The notes below the pieces were generated by a model. That model searched no databases and was not told the origin of the DNA. It saw nothing but the letters and a program-made list of their open reading frames with translations. DNA of 64,000 nt, from contig SIJG01000004.1 in the NCBI GenBank assembly GCA_023374025.1, positions 2,291,226 through 2,355,225 on the forward strand. Direction: 5' to 3'. This DNA comes from Heterodera schachtii. Lineage: Eukaryota > Nematoda > Chromadorea > Rhabditida > Heteroderidae. The position numbers and the translations under genes are program-made. Below are positions 1 through 10,838 of the stretch, in pieces (within the stretch, counting starts at the first letter, position 1; every line of letters starts with the position of its first letter).

Positions 1-1895
1 AACGCCATTTTCAGAGCCCGAAAATGGCAGTGCGTCCATCAAAAGTTGCAAAGTGCTCAAGATGAAGCGGTGCTCTTTGTTGTTGAGCCAATGAACGGAA
101 AATATCCTCTGACTGTTCCTTTTCTCATTGTTTGACAGGGAACCGTCCAAAGAAGGGACAAGAAAACAATCTGACAAAGGACGCGAACGAAGCGTAAATG
201 GGGCACTCGAAAATACCATTTTCGGCGTTGATGGTAGCGACCAAATTGAATGCCAAAGTGTCGCCGGAAGTGAAAGGAGTCAGGGAAAAGTCGGCAAAGG
301 TCGGACTGCGTAACATTTCGCTAGTTGGACCCGTTGGGAACGAAACTCCGTCCGCACCGGTGCTCACTTTCCGTTTTTCATTTCTGAAATGATTTTTGGC
401 AATTTAGGGATGAATGTAGGGAATTCTTTCTGACATCAGTTGGCCCAATTTGTGCATCAGTCGGCCCCTCGCCCGTTTCATTTGTGCCCCCATTTTGGGG
501 TTCTTTTTTATTTTGTCCGTCTGTTGTTGCTCACTCTCCTGTTGGACGGCTACCACTTTTTCAACTGCTCCGCTGAAATTGAGTTCCAAATGTGCGTCTC
601 GACTTGGCGTCTCTTTCCAAATCCGTGCTGTTTTATCCGCACACCACGTAATCAAAGCATTTTGTGCCCATCGCTTCGGCATAAAATAGCCGCTCGAATG
701 GCGCCATTCAAAGCCAAAGACGGGGGACGGATGTTGCAAATAGACAAAGGAGAAGCTATTGGAGTCTAAAGGGGAGCAGAGAAGCGATTGACATGCAATG
801 GAGAGAAGAAGCAAAGGGAAAGGGCCCCGGACTAATCCACCGTAGTTGCCTAACCAATTCGATATCATCCGAGTCTTAAGACTTTAGCGGTGATAAGTCA
901 AAGCGCTCGTTCGATCCCCAGAGTTTTTCAGTCGACCATTGCACTCACCTTTCTGTTGGTACCAAATCTTCACGAATGAGTCGTCATGGCCACAGGTGGC
1001 GAACAGTGCACCGTCACTCGACACTCGGACATGCTTCACTCGACTGGCCAATTGCGTTGTCCATGCAATTTCCCAAACGTTTTCCTTGATTGGCCATTCC
1101 TTTTCCATTTTATTCGAATTCCCCCCCCCCCAATTTTACGTCGTCAGAGTTTAAAGTAAATTTGACTCCGTTTTTCGGTTGCGTTTTCTTTTCTACAACA
1201 GTCGCAGATGAGAGAACTTTGTGCTGATAAAGCAGCAAAACATTTCCAGCGAAAACCAAAAGACGAAGGCCGCCGAGAATCCATTGGACATTTTCGACAG
1301 CGGTATCCAAATGCCAATTTTGACTTTGAGACCATCGAAAGGGGAAATCTTGCTAAAAAAATAAATGAATGAGAAGGTTTTTTAGTGATTCTCGAGTTAG
1401 AATAATCGAAAGGCTTTTGCGGTTTTGGCCTGCTGAGTTAGAGGAGGGGGGGGGGGGGGGGGGTGAGTTCGCCCAATTTCGGTAAAAACGCAAAAAGCTA
1501 CCTTTTCTTCATTTGTTTGATGGCGTAAAATTGGTTCGAAGACGCGCAATTTAATATTATGAGAAATTGCAATCTGAAAAATGGAATTCATTTAGAAATG
1601 GTTCACAAAGTGTTTGTTTACTCTTCCCGACTCTGTGCAACAATTGACAGCCGTCACCGGCCCAAAACTGTCGCCATCCTGCGAAATCGTCTGAATCCTA
1701 TCAAAGATGACAGTCAAAATGAACACGTCCAAACCGACAGCACAAGCCTGAGAAATTGTTCTCGAAACATTTTAGCAGAATTTTAATTAAAAATACAATG
1801 AAACTGATCCCGTCAACAGCACCAACGGAATGCGCATTGTCCACCGAATTCAGCGGTCCAATGACAACCTGTTTGAAGCCGTTTCCCAGAGACAT
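1..1895 (-). CDS. DMXL / rabconnectin-3 alpha homolog, N-terminal part (runs off left edge)
   Basis: Partial gene for a DmX-like WD40 protein, which in animals works with the V-ATPase (rabconnectin-3) in vesicle acidification and Notch/synaptic traffic. The start at 1895 gives an N-terminus containing GPLNSVDNAHSVGAVDG, matching the conserved DMXL start. The next exon (about 1740-1590) reads GLDVFILTVIFDRIQTIS, matching the following DMXL segment. Further WD40 exons lie at about 1310-1110, 1108-884 (HVRVSSDGALFATCGHDD, then VKIWY), 868-404 (FGFEWRHSSGYFMPKRWAQN, then TARIWKE) and 367-125. Only the first part of a normally 3,000-residue protein is present. It sits 277 bp downstream of the GPAA1-like stop codon in the same orientation, so it may be the last gene of an operon. 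One intron contains an 18-G run. Family assignment is firm; exact exon edges are not. Confidence 0.85.
1446..1463. repeat. poly-G run in an intron of the DMXL-like gene
   Basis: Eighteen consecutive G on the plus strand (C on the coding strand), between two supported DMXL exons. Similar homopolymer G/C runs recur throughout the window, mostly in introns and intergenic DNA. Confidence 0.9.
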
Positions 1896-2172
1896 TAAGC
1901 CAAATCTGACGATTAAAATATATTCTTAAAGGATTTTGCATAAAATATGAGTGCGAAATGCGACACTAATAATACTAAAAATAAGTGATGTCTAATTCTT
2001 TATCGAATAAAAAAAATATTTACAATTACAAGAAAATGTACAAAAAGATTTGGCTCTGTGCACTTAATGTGTTCACTCGACTTTTAGGCGTCCAATCAAT
2101 GACCACAACTTTTTCTGAAGATGGTCACTGACACGCCAAAATTGCAAGAGATTCTTCCTTTCTCTCCCGCAT

Positions 2173-4557
2173 TCACTCTTCCTTTTTCTTCTCTTCGATG
2201 GCTTCTTCTTTTTGTTCGATATTTTCGTTATATTTTTCTTCAATATCACAAAAAACAATTTGATTCATTGCCGAACAAATTGCAAAAACTGGGCCACTGA
2301 AAATCGGCAACAGCCAACTGTCGTGGAAGAAGTGAGCAGAAACGATGCGAATGATGCGAGAAGAGAGCCGATGCCAACACTTGGTGGGAGAATTGCAAAA
2401 GTCGGAAGTATTGCAAATGAGCAGCAAAGAGATGGACAACGGATGAAAGACGAAAAAGGCAATAAGACGAAACCATTTGCGATCACTTAAAAGAAATGCG
2501 TGAAAAAAGGGAATGGTAGAAACATCACCCACAAAATCAGCGTGGAAATTGCTTGAGGGAGCAAAAGGGACGAAAGCAAAAGAGCCAATGGGAAATGGAC
2601 GAGACTCAGAGAGCCGAGGAACAACGCCAGCTGAACAGCGAGCGCAAAACGAGCGAAGTGAATGTTGGCACGAAGAGGAGAACTGCTGAAAAAAGTCAGT
2701 AAGCATAGAGTTAAAGTGTAGAAGAACTGACATCGGAATGAGAAAGAAAACGCCAAGAATGAACAGAGGGAGGAGCAAAGTGAGCGGAACAGCCAATGTT
2801 CTTGCAGGGAAACGGGGATCGGCGTAGAGGAACAGCTGGAGTCCGTAGAAAGAGAGGGCCACCAAAGGTGCAAAGAGCATTCGAGCGAGTGCCGGACTAA
2901 CGGACGCCAATTGCACAGCACCGCCCATGCGGAACCATTCACGCACTGCCTGAACAACCGAATGAACAAGTCTTTCATGACAGAATAAACCAAAAGCAGT
3001 AAAGGCGACAGCAAAAGGCCCATCAAAGGCATGTAAAAAGCCACCGAAACGAAACGGTGAGGGCTGACCAATACATACAACAAATAGGAGTGGTGGAACT
3101 TCTCCAAAAGGTTGTTCAAAGAGCGCACAGCACCCTCAATCAAACGGACTGTGTCAACCAAGTCGACAATGGTCGATGAGTGATGCTGTTGTTCCCTTTC
3201 TTCGTCATTATTTTTCGCAGTGTACGCACTCAAAGCCACCGCATTAATGCCGTAACGGCCGATGACACTCGCCAACGACTCGACTTCGTTCATGCTCTAA
3301 AATGTTGCAGATACGATGGGCCCAGTTTTTGACGAATTACTTGTGCCAAAATACCGCGAATGACAGTTTTGGCCGATTTTTGATAATCTTCGTCGTCCAT
3401 CCCACGATTCTGAGGCACTCCATGAATAGAAGTCACAGTGCCGGCTTTCTCAACCAGAAGTACGCAGAGATTCAGCAGATCCATATTGGGCAGTTTGCCA
3501 TTGACCTGTTTAAATGAATGGATCGTAAAACAAATAAAAGCAGAACCCACCATGCTGAATTGGAGATCAATGTGGGAGAAAATGGTCCCAGAAAAGTCTA
3601 AAACATAGGCACCTATTATTTGGCCTCCATGAAGTTCAAGATGGAGATCATCAGCATCTCCGCCCAAAGGTTTTATGAAGGGGTGACGATGCCCGTGATA
3701 GTCAGCGAACCAAGCTTCGGCCGCAACTTTGTCGCCTCCATCGATGAACAAGAAAATCAAATCTCGGGCCCAATAGGACTGTCCTATACGAAGTGTGAAT
3801 CATATGTCCGTATGAGTCATCTTGGGCCCATAGCCAAAAAGGGAGCACACCGACAACATTTCTTTTCTCATAGAATAGGAGGGCATTTTTCCCAATCCCT
3901 TGGCTACGAGCCGAAATGGCACAACTTTTAGCATAATCAGCAAATGCTAAGGCAACAGCAACCGCTTCGATCTTAGAAGAACGCATTGGGACAGCGAGAA
4001 GAATGGACTCGGCCGGGTTGGCACGAAAGGAACGGACAATTCCATAAACATTCGCTTTTTCCACGGAAGAGTTAGTCTTAAACCTTTGATTATTTGTGAT
4101 TACAAAACTGAAATAAGCGAATTCGAAATTACCAAAAAGGATGATGGAGTCAGTCTGAACGAGTGTTTGGCCACTTCAACGCCCATTTTGACCAAAGCAT
4201 TAACGATGTAATCGCTAAGTTCACTGGGAATAGGAAAAGCCTATCTCTTCGAATCCAAATGGCATTTCCAAACCATCACCTCTTTTTGTCACCAACATTC
4301 CTGCGCAAATCCCTCAGAAAATGGTCCAGTTTCGAAGTATCCTTCCAATTTTCCTCGACAAGTCCAGCCAGCAGCGCGTTTTCTTGAATTTTCGCTTTCT
4401 CCGTACCAAAATGAGAAATAACAAAAACGGCGTATACGAATGCCAAAAAATGGAGAAACAAAGAGACGGGGCCGATTCGATCGATCAGTAGCCCAATCAG
4501 TTTGGGAGGCTTGGCCTTGGAGGTCCCAATAAATTGACTGCGAATCATTGCACTCAA
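2173..4557 (-). CDS. gpaa1: GPI-anchor transamidase subunit GPAA1/GAA1
   Basis: Homolog of GPAA1, the multi-pass ER-membrane subunit of GPI transamidase that helps attach GPI anchors to proteins. From the start at 4557 there is an N-terminal membrane segment (LFLHFLAFVYAVFVISHFGT), then NVYGIVRSFRANPAESILL at about 4050, matching the conserved NVYGILRAPR region. GKLPNMDLLNL lies near 3480 and HHSYLLYVLVSPHRFVSVAF near 3090, both close matches to family signatures. The C-terminal half is hydrophobic, with several membrane segments, and ends in an acidic/lysine tail with its stop at 2173. A reading-frame change near 2950 is best explained by a GT-AG intron of about 41 bp. The gene lies 424 bp downstream of the DHHC gene and 277 bp upstream of the DMXL gene, all on the minus strand. 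Confidence 0.9.
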
Positions 4558-4981
4558 TCAAATGTGTGAAAAATAGTGGAAAGGTTATTAGAGTAAATTT
4601 GAATTTAAACCAAAAGAGAAATGAAAAGAAAATGTTAAAATACAAAGTTTTATTATTTTAATCATTATAAACAATATCTTGAATTTAAAACAGTACAATA
4701 TGAAAATGAGGTCTTTCAAAATGAAAAAAAAACTAATAAAATTATGGTACTGCCTGTTATTGTATTAATTATTATAAAAGGAAATGCACAATTATACTGA
4801 AAATTCGAAAGCTTTTTCTGAGTGAATTGGCACGTCGAACGGGTTCTGAAGGGAACAAATTTTTAGTGTTGTGAGCATAGTGACTAATTAAGCCTAGCAG
4901 TAAATCTTAAGCCCCCCAGCCTCCCATTGTAACAAATCATATCTACTATTTACAATGAAAGATACACACGGAATGTCAGAA

Positions 4982-6766
4982 CTAACAGAAAGACGAAAAA
5001 CTGACAAGCCAACGGAGTGAAAAGCGCTGTCCGCCCCCTCCACCGAACACAACTTGAAGATTCTTCCAGGAGGAACTCCTCGAAGAGTGCAGTGACTCCT
5101 CGTCGTCCGTCCTCTTCCCATAATGGTGCTCTTCTTGTAGTGCCTCTTAAAAATATTTTAAAGGGTAAGAGACTGATTAGAGGATTGTTGACTTTAGTTT
5201 GTTCCTTATATAATATGCAATTTTAAGATCAAAAATTCGAAAACATTTAAATTCTCGGCTTTTTACTCGAATCCGGGTTCGGGGTTCGACATGGCTCGAA
5301 AGTAATGTTAAATTCGGACTCACGATCCGTAAACCCCTTAGAATAAAAAATTTTGAAAAAGGGGGGCTACCATCTAAACTATGACCATAAAAAATATTGT
5401 AATTTTAAGTTTTGTGAATTTTCCACAAAATGGACACTAGTAAAATAATAATAATAATAAAGGGAATGGCCAAACAATTTATTTTTTATGAACGAACCGA
5501 AATGAATTCATGGTCCTTATTTTTTTTTATCGTAATAAATCAAAGAGTAAAATTACCGATTCCAGTTTGATCGGTGCAAATTGAGGATATTTGCGTGCCG
5601 AACATAACCGCTGTGAATATTGAAAACAAAACTGCCTCAAAGAGTAAAAATATGAGAAGGATCGTTGTGGCCGGTGGGCCGAAGGCAGAACATGAATGCC
5701 AATCATTGCTCACACACCAAACGAACTGTTTGATGGTCCAATAGAGCGATTGGCAGGAGAGCAGCGAAATGTAAAACTGAGCAAAAACAAAAAAAAAATG
5801 GGACGGAAGAAAATGCAATATTTACCGTAAAAAGCACAAAACATTTCTGATTCTGCTCCCCCACACAATTGTTAACCCACGGACTAAATGAAGAGAAGAG
5901 CACGATTAAGGTTGGAACAACGACAATAAATTACCAATGGTGGTCCATTCCTAAAAATGTTTGTTTCTTTTTTCTTATTCCCAAACAACCCACTTCTGAT
6001 GCATCGTTGGCATACGCTGCAGTGGTGCGCACGTTCGGGTCTCAGGCAAGAACATTTTGTACATTTGTAGAGAACCGTCCCGTAATTTTGCTGGTCGCGT
6101 TCCAACTGCGCAATATATTCATCCGTAAGGGTACCTTTAGGGACCGCTCCTAAAACAGGGCACAAAACAGGACAAAATAGCCGAAATTAAGCACTTACCA
6201 GGGTCGGTGAACATCGTCTTTAAGTGTGAGGCGCAGGAAAGGAAAAAAAGTAATTCGAAGAGCACAAAATTGACGCTTTGGTGAATTGGATTGTCGGCGA
6301 AAGAACCGAACATCATGACAGTCAACACGCAGAACTGACCTGGGGAGAGGGAAAACAAAGTCACACGGAAAAGACACCACTTGCCATAGAGAAGAAGAAA
6401 CCAAGTGAAAGCAGCGCAAGTGATTCCTAAATGTGTCCATAAAGAAAACTGGACATAATATACATAATTAAAATTTTTACAATAGCCTAAGCCCAAGCAA
6501 GCCTAATCCTAGCCTGAATATTAGACCTTTCGGTATACTGGAGAATCTGGTCTTCACCCAAATATTTTTCTATTATGGAAGACGAACGGGGGTTTTTACG
6601 TCATGAAAACATGTTCCCTAGTTCTAGGCGTCGAGTTGCAGAATCCGGCAACAGTCGATCAAACCCCAACTCAACACAGTAAGGATTACTTACCACAGAC
6701 ATCGAAGACACACCAATTCCGCCCAAAACAATTCTGTTTTCCATGAATTCTACGACCACCAGCCAT
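4982..6766 (-). CDS. DHHC palmitoyltransferase, ZDHHC3/7 (GODZ) type
   Basis: Integral membrane S-acyltransferase, expected in the Golgi, that palmitoylates cytosolic cysteines. The start codon at 6764-6766 opens a short exon ending NWCVFDVCG, like the ZDHHC3/7 N-terminus. Membrane segments follow ([15 protein letters not shown]), then TMFTDPG and [16 protein letters not shown]. The cysteine-rich domain reads [20 protein letters not shown], then [21 protein letters not shown]. The codon for the catalytic cysteine of DHHC is split by an intron near 5930 and is intact after splicing. Later come [20 protein letters not shown], the family TTxE-like region, and a last exon with [20 protein letters not shown] ending at 4982. 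That exon is in a frame with no long ORF, but it aligns with the ZDHHC3/7 tail. The gene starts 190 bp after the VAP-like stop. Confidence 0.93.
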
Positions 6767-6956
6767 CGCAATCGTTGGTTTAGTCAAAAATAAAACAATT
6801 TACAAATAAGAAAATAAAATAAAAAACGAGCGTTAGCATTTGCATTTAAAAATAAATAACAATTTTCCCATAAATTATCGGCGATAGCTAATTGTAAGAC
6901 AATGGACACAGGTAAGAGAATGAATTTGTGTGATTCTGGTGATTAAATGATACACT

Positions 6957-8206
6957 TCACATCAATTTGCCCACGATGAGTCCAACCATAAGAGCGAGAA
7001 CGGCAAACAAAATAGCCTAAAATGGATGCAAATTTCATAACCAAAATGTTGTGCAGACCTAGAACCAAACCCTTTTTTGTGCATTTCGCATTAAAAAAGC
7101 TCGGGCGAAATTTCCAATTTTTGAGGAAGAAAAGTAATTTTAAACAGATTTTGCTCACAAAATTAACACTTTTTTGGTAGTTTTTTACTCATGTCAGGCG
7201 ATTTCGTTAGGCGACACCCCGCCTCGGTCACTGATTTATGGTAATGTTTTGAAATTAATGGACATTTACATGAAGCAATTGCACATTGTCCTGCTGAAGA
7301 ACGCCTCCCGCAGCAGCATTGTGAGTCAATTTTTCGAGCTTATCCTGAAACAGAAAATGACGAATGGTTCAGAAAAAGGCATTCGGATTACGATGAGTGC
7401 GTAATTCTCCTTTTCGAGGTTTTTTTTCTCGTCCTGATACATCATCCGAAGTTCAACTTCCCTTTGCAAAGCAAGTTGAATATCGCCAGAATTTGCTTCC
7501 TCAAATGGGGAAAATTAACTCAAAGACAAAGTGCAAAAATATTACGGTCGATTTTGGAGTTTGCGTTGGCTGTTCGTTTTTCGGTTCGCCCGTTTTGTTG
7601 AAACTGAAAAACGGACCAGTCGCATTGGTTTCGTCCCGATTGTTTTCATCGCCAAATCCAAAAGGTCGCTGGAACACCACTCGGAGCTTTGAATCCATGA
7701 CTAATGTTGGGTCGACAGTTTTCCAGAATTGGTCAACAGGAAGCTGCTCGTCATCAGGCGCAAATGCAGTCTAAAAAAGAAAAACATATTTTGTGCGGAG
7801 GTGGGGAAAGTGCCTGAATCATAAATTTGTGCCGGCTCCGCTCACTCTCGAGAGTCTCAGGCGATTCAACCGGCTGCAGCATAACGTTGATTTGGGTTTT
7901 ATCATTCGCCTTAATTTCTGTCCATTTAATTGCCACAAAAAACCTTTGGGTATGCATATTCACCTTGATAACACCAGAGTTAGGACGGACACAATAAAAC
8001 TTAGGTGCAGTCGTTTTCACCTTGAAATAAACGTCCTTTCGCGAGGGATTCGACAGTGTGAGATTGGCATTCACATATTCAGTAAACGGTCCTTATGCGG
8101 CAATAGCGTAGAGAATAGGTAATTAAGCAAAGTAAAGTGTAAACCAACCCTTGAAGCTGAGTTCGTTATTCGGATCAAGAACAAGAACCTGTTGCGGTTT
8201 TGTCAT
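6957..8206 (-). CDS. VAP family protein (VAMP-associated, MSP domain, tail-anchored)
   Basis: ER tail-anchored contact-site protein (VAPA/VAPB, C. elegans VPR-1) that binds FFAT-motif lipid-transfer proteins. The start at 8206 gives MTKPQQVLVLDPNNELSFKG. The MSP domain follows, with NPSRKDVYFKVKTTAPKFYC then VRPNSGVI, the family signature that forms the FFAT-binding face, and later INVMLQP, SRHKFMIQA and MDSKLRVVFQRP. A polar region, probably coiled-coil, occupies about 7450-7230. The last exon encodes a C-terminal membrane anchor, AILFAVLALMVGLIVGKLM, with its stop at 6957-6959. This is the usual VAP layout of MSP domain, coiled coil and TM anchor. It is the first gene of the left co-oriented cluster and is divergent from the kinase gene. 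Confidence 0.93.
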
Positions 8207-9253
8207 TTTCGTATTCAGCGATTTGTAGATATTAAAGATCTTTAAATGAATAAACTAAAGATATCAAAAAGTGAGATCCATCAAATGCTATTATTAACAA
8301 AAATGCGACAATCTGAGTAAGCTGCCGAGATTGTCCTTATTTGGAGGGGCCAGATCTTAGAAAATGAAAATGCCCTTATGCCTAAAATTTTTTTTCTTAT
8401 TTTTGGCTCAACTGCTTATTTCGTTCTTATTTTGGATTTGTTGGATTTGAAAATAAAAACCAAAAATTTGAATTTCAGTGAAATCTGTAAAAATGCCCAA
8501 AATTTCAGTGAAAATCTGTTAAAAATGGTCAAAATTTCTATTTTCCTCCGGCGTCGCCTATCGGCACCGTCGGGCCCCAACTTATTTTTCTCATAAAATG
8601 GTGTGGGGTCAAAATCTTAGTTTTAACCTCGTTTGTCCTTATTTTGACAAAAAAAAACTTACGAACCCTGTATATAGGGCTCGGAACGAGCAATTAAATT
8701 CAGCTGACATATTTTTGCAATTTCGAAAAAATCTGATAAATTGTTCAGCCAAATTTATGAAGCATATTTTTTAGTGGAACACAACGACTCAATTTTGGAC
8801 TCGATGTTCTAGAGACCGGCGCAGGATAGGATCCCGCGCGCAATTTTGCGGGATCAAAATCCGCAATCTTGCAGGATTCTGCGAGGTTAATCCCGCGGGA
8901 TTCCATCCCAAAGAAAAAAGAAGTTCAAGAGCATCTCGGATTAAAAAGAAATTTACAAAAAATAAAAAGAGTGCGATCAAGGGACCCCGACCGAGTTATG
9001 TATGTATAGAATACATAAATCTGTGTGTTGATTATTTGACTTTTTAATATTATTAATACATGACTGTATTCAACTGAAGAGAGAACAGTAAAAAAAATCA
9101 TTTTTATATGTCGAAAACAAACAAGCAATTCAATTTTTAATAGGAATATTTTGTATAAAAGAAGAAAATTTCGTCGATGACAATCATTTCACTTACTTTA
9201 TTATTCTATTGCGCTATTCTTCTTCTGCAACACATTAAACGCGACAACGACGC
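8207..9253. other. divergent intergenic region between VAP and kinase genes
   Basis: AT-rich, with no supported coding sequence. It holds a reverse copy of the GGTGCCGATAGG-like dispersed repeat (about 8540-8580) and, at 8815-8910, a GC-rich patch with repeated GGGATC/GCGGGATC half-sites in both orientations. Promoters for both flanking genes should lie here. Confidence 0.6.
8540..8580 (-). repeat. dispersed repeat copy 1 (GGTGCCGATAGG core)
   Basis: On the minus strand this reads GGGGCCCGACGGTGCCGATA, then a purine/AT tract. Related copies occur near 20715, 32331 and 45131. Confidence 0.55.
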
Positions 9254-10499
9254 ATGCCGGAGGAACTGGTGGCGCTCAGTCCCGGAACGCGTGTCTCCGG
9301 CCGCTGGACCATCATCAAGAAGCTTGGGGCGGGTGCGTTTGGAGCCGTCTACTTGTGTCAAGACCGAGATGGAAGGACAATGGCAGCACTGAAAACCGAA
9401 CCGATCGATGCTCAGCGACCACTGCTGTATATGGAGGTAGAAGAGCAATGGCGAGTCAGCAAATCATTCGTTTTTTCATTTTTCCAGGCCCACGTGTTGC
9501 TCAACCTGAACGAACTTCGATCGAACAGTGGACGTCATTTTTGCCGTTGTCTGGACCTTGGACGCGATGAACAACCGGATGCCGATTCTGGACAGACGAT
9601 GGAGTTCAACTACGTTGTGTGAGTGACAATGCGAACTCCAGAATTAATATACATTTTCAAGCATGTCGTTGGTTGGCCGTCCAATGGACAAACTCCTTCA
9701 CGAAGCCGGTGACCGCTTCAGCCCCGGAACTGCGATCGGAGCTTCAATTCAACTTCTCAAAGCGCTCAAGGCGTTGCACAGCGTTGGATACCTTCATCGT
9801 GACATCAAACCAGCAAACTCGGCCATTGGCACGCCTGAGACGAACGAACAGCGCCTTCTTTACCTCCTCGACTTTGGAATGGCGCGCAAATATGTCAGAG
9901 AGGACGTGAGCTGCTGCTACTTTTAATTAAAAACATCGCAAAAATAGTTACTGTTTTCAGGGCACAATCCGGCGCCAAAGGGACACCGCCCGCTTCAGAG
10001 GGACGCCAATCTACGCACCAATCTCTGCGCACATCAAACGCGACTACAGCCGCCGGGATGACATTGAGTCGTGGTTCTACATGCTGATCAAATTCTACAA
10101 AGGCGCTGTCCCTTGGAATAGCCTTCGCGACAAAACTGAGGTGTTTGCGTGTGTGGCTAAGGATTTAATTATCTCAGCCATTCATTTTCAGATTGGCCTG
10201 TACAAATGTCGCCGGATGGAGGACCAGTCACCCGAGGTGCGACGCCAGGCCATCGACGAACTGACTGCTGGATGTCCGCCCGAATTTACCGAGATCCTAT
10301 CCTACATTGTGAGTTTCTGTTTCAAACACCACTTTCCTGTTTAACAATCTGAATTTTTGAGGACGGACTGGAGGCGGAAAGCCGACCAGACTACGAGATG
10401 ATCGAGAGGTTGCTGCGCGGATATCTCACCAGGAACAACATCCAGGAGCATCCGTACGACTGGGAGGAGGGACGCAAAAACACACAAAGCGCGCAGTGA
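9254..10499 (+). CDS. CK1/TTBK-like protein kinase, complete, six exons, 330 aa
   Basis: Serine/threonine kinase of the casein kinase 1 superfamily, most like the tau-tubulin kinase and nematode-expanded branch. Exons fit as 9254-9436, 9488-9618, 9662-9905, 9961-10140, 10192-10308 and 10362-10499; phases are consistent and total 331 codons including the stop. The glycine loop reads KKLGAGAFGAVYLC, the ATP lysine is in MAALKTE, the catalytic loop is YLHRDIKPAN and the DFG motif is LLDFGMARKY. The substrate region reads RFRGTPIYAPISAHIKRDYS, then DDIESWFYMLIKF, typical of TTBK-like kinases. All main catalytic residues are present, so it should be active. The C-terminal tail after the kinase fold is very short, unlike vertebrate TTBK1/2, as is usual for the large nematode group. 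The substrate cannot be inferred. Confidence 0.92.
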
Positions 10500-10838
10500 G
10501 AGAGGAGGAAGAAGAACCACTCGCAAGAGGAAGTGAGCAGCGCCGTTCTGATCAATTGTTAATCGTATATATTGTGATCAGTGCTTATGATGATACACTA
10601 TTATATTACTCAACTTGTAATTTTCCTGTATTTGCCCACCATTGTAAGTAACTTGCCAGTCATGTGTCTAATAAACCAACTAAGGCATGAAAAACATGTT
10701 TTCTGGGTCGCTGATTGCGAACAAATCTGGCGCCTATGTCGATCAATTTTGAACCCCGGTTTCGAACAACGCATTTTGCTTTCAATCCCTGATAGTATTC
10801 ATGCCATCCATAGGCTAATTCATTCCCAAAATTATCTT
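10500..10838. other. convergent 3' region between kinase and capping-enzyme genes
   Basis: Both flanking genes end here. A plus-strand AATAAA at 10670-10675, 171 bp after the kinase stop, is a candidate poly(A) signal. No gene is supported. Confidence 0.6.
10670..10675 (+). promoter_or_regulatory. candidate poly(A) signal AATAAA of the kinase gene
   Basis: Canonical hexamer in AT-rich DNA downstream of the kinase stop, in the right orientation. Placement is by position only. Confidence 0.45.

Noticed and set aside
4082..4275. Possible frameshift in GPAA1 between its first and second conserved exons
   Set aside because: The change of frame is explained by introns with acceptable splice sites; no disrupted conserved motif was seen.
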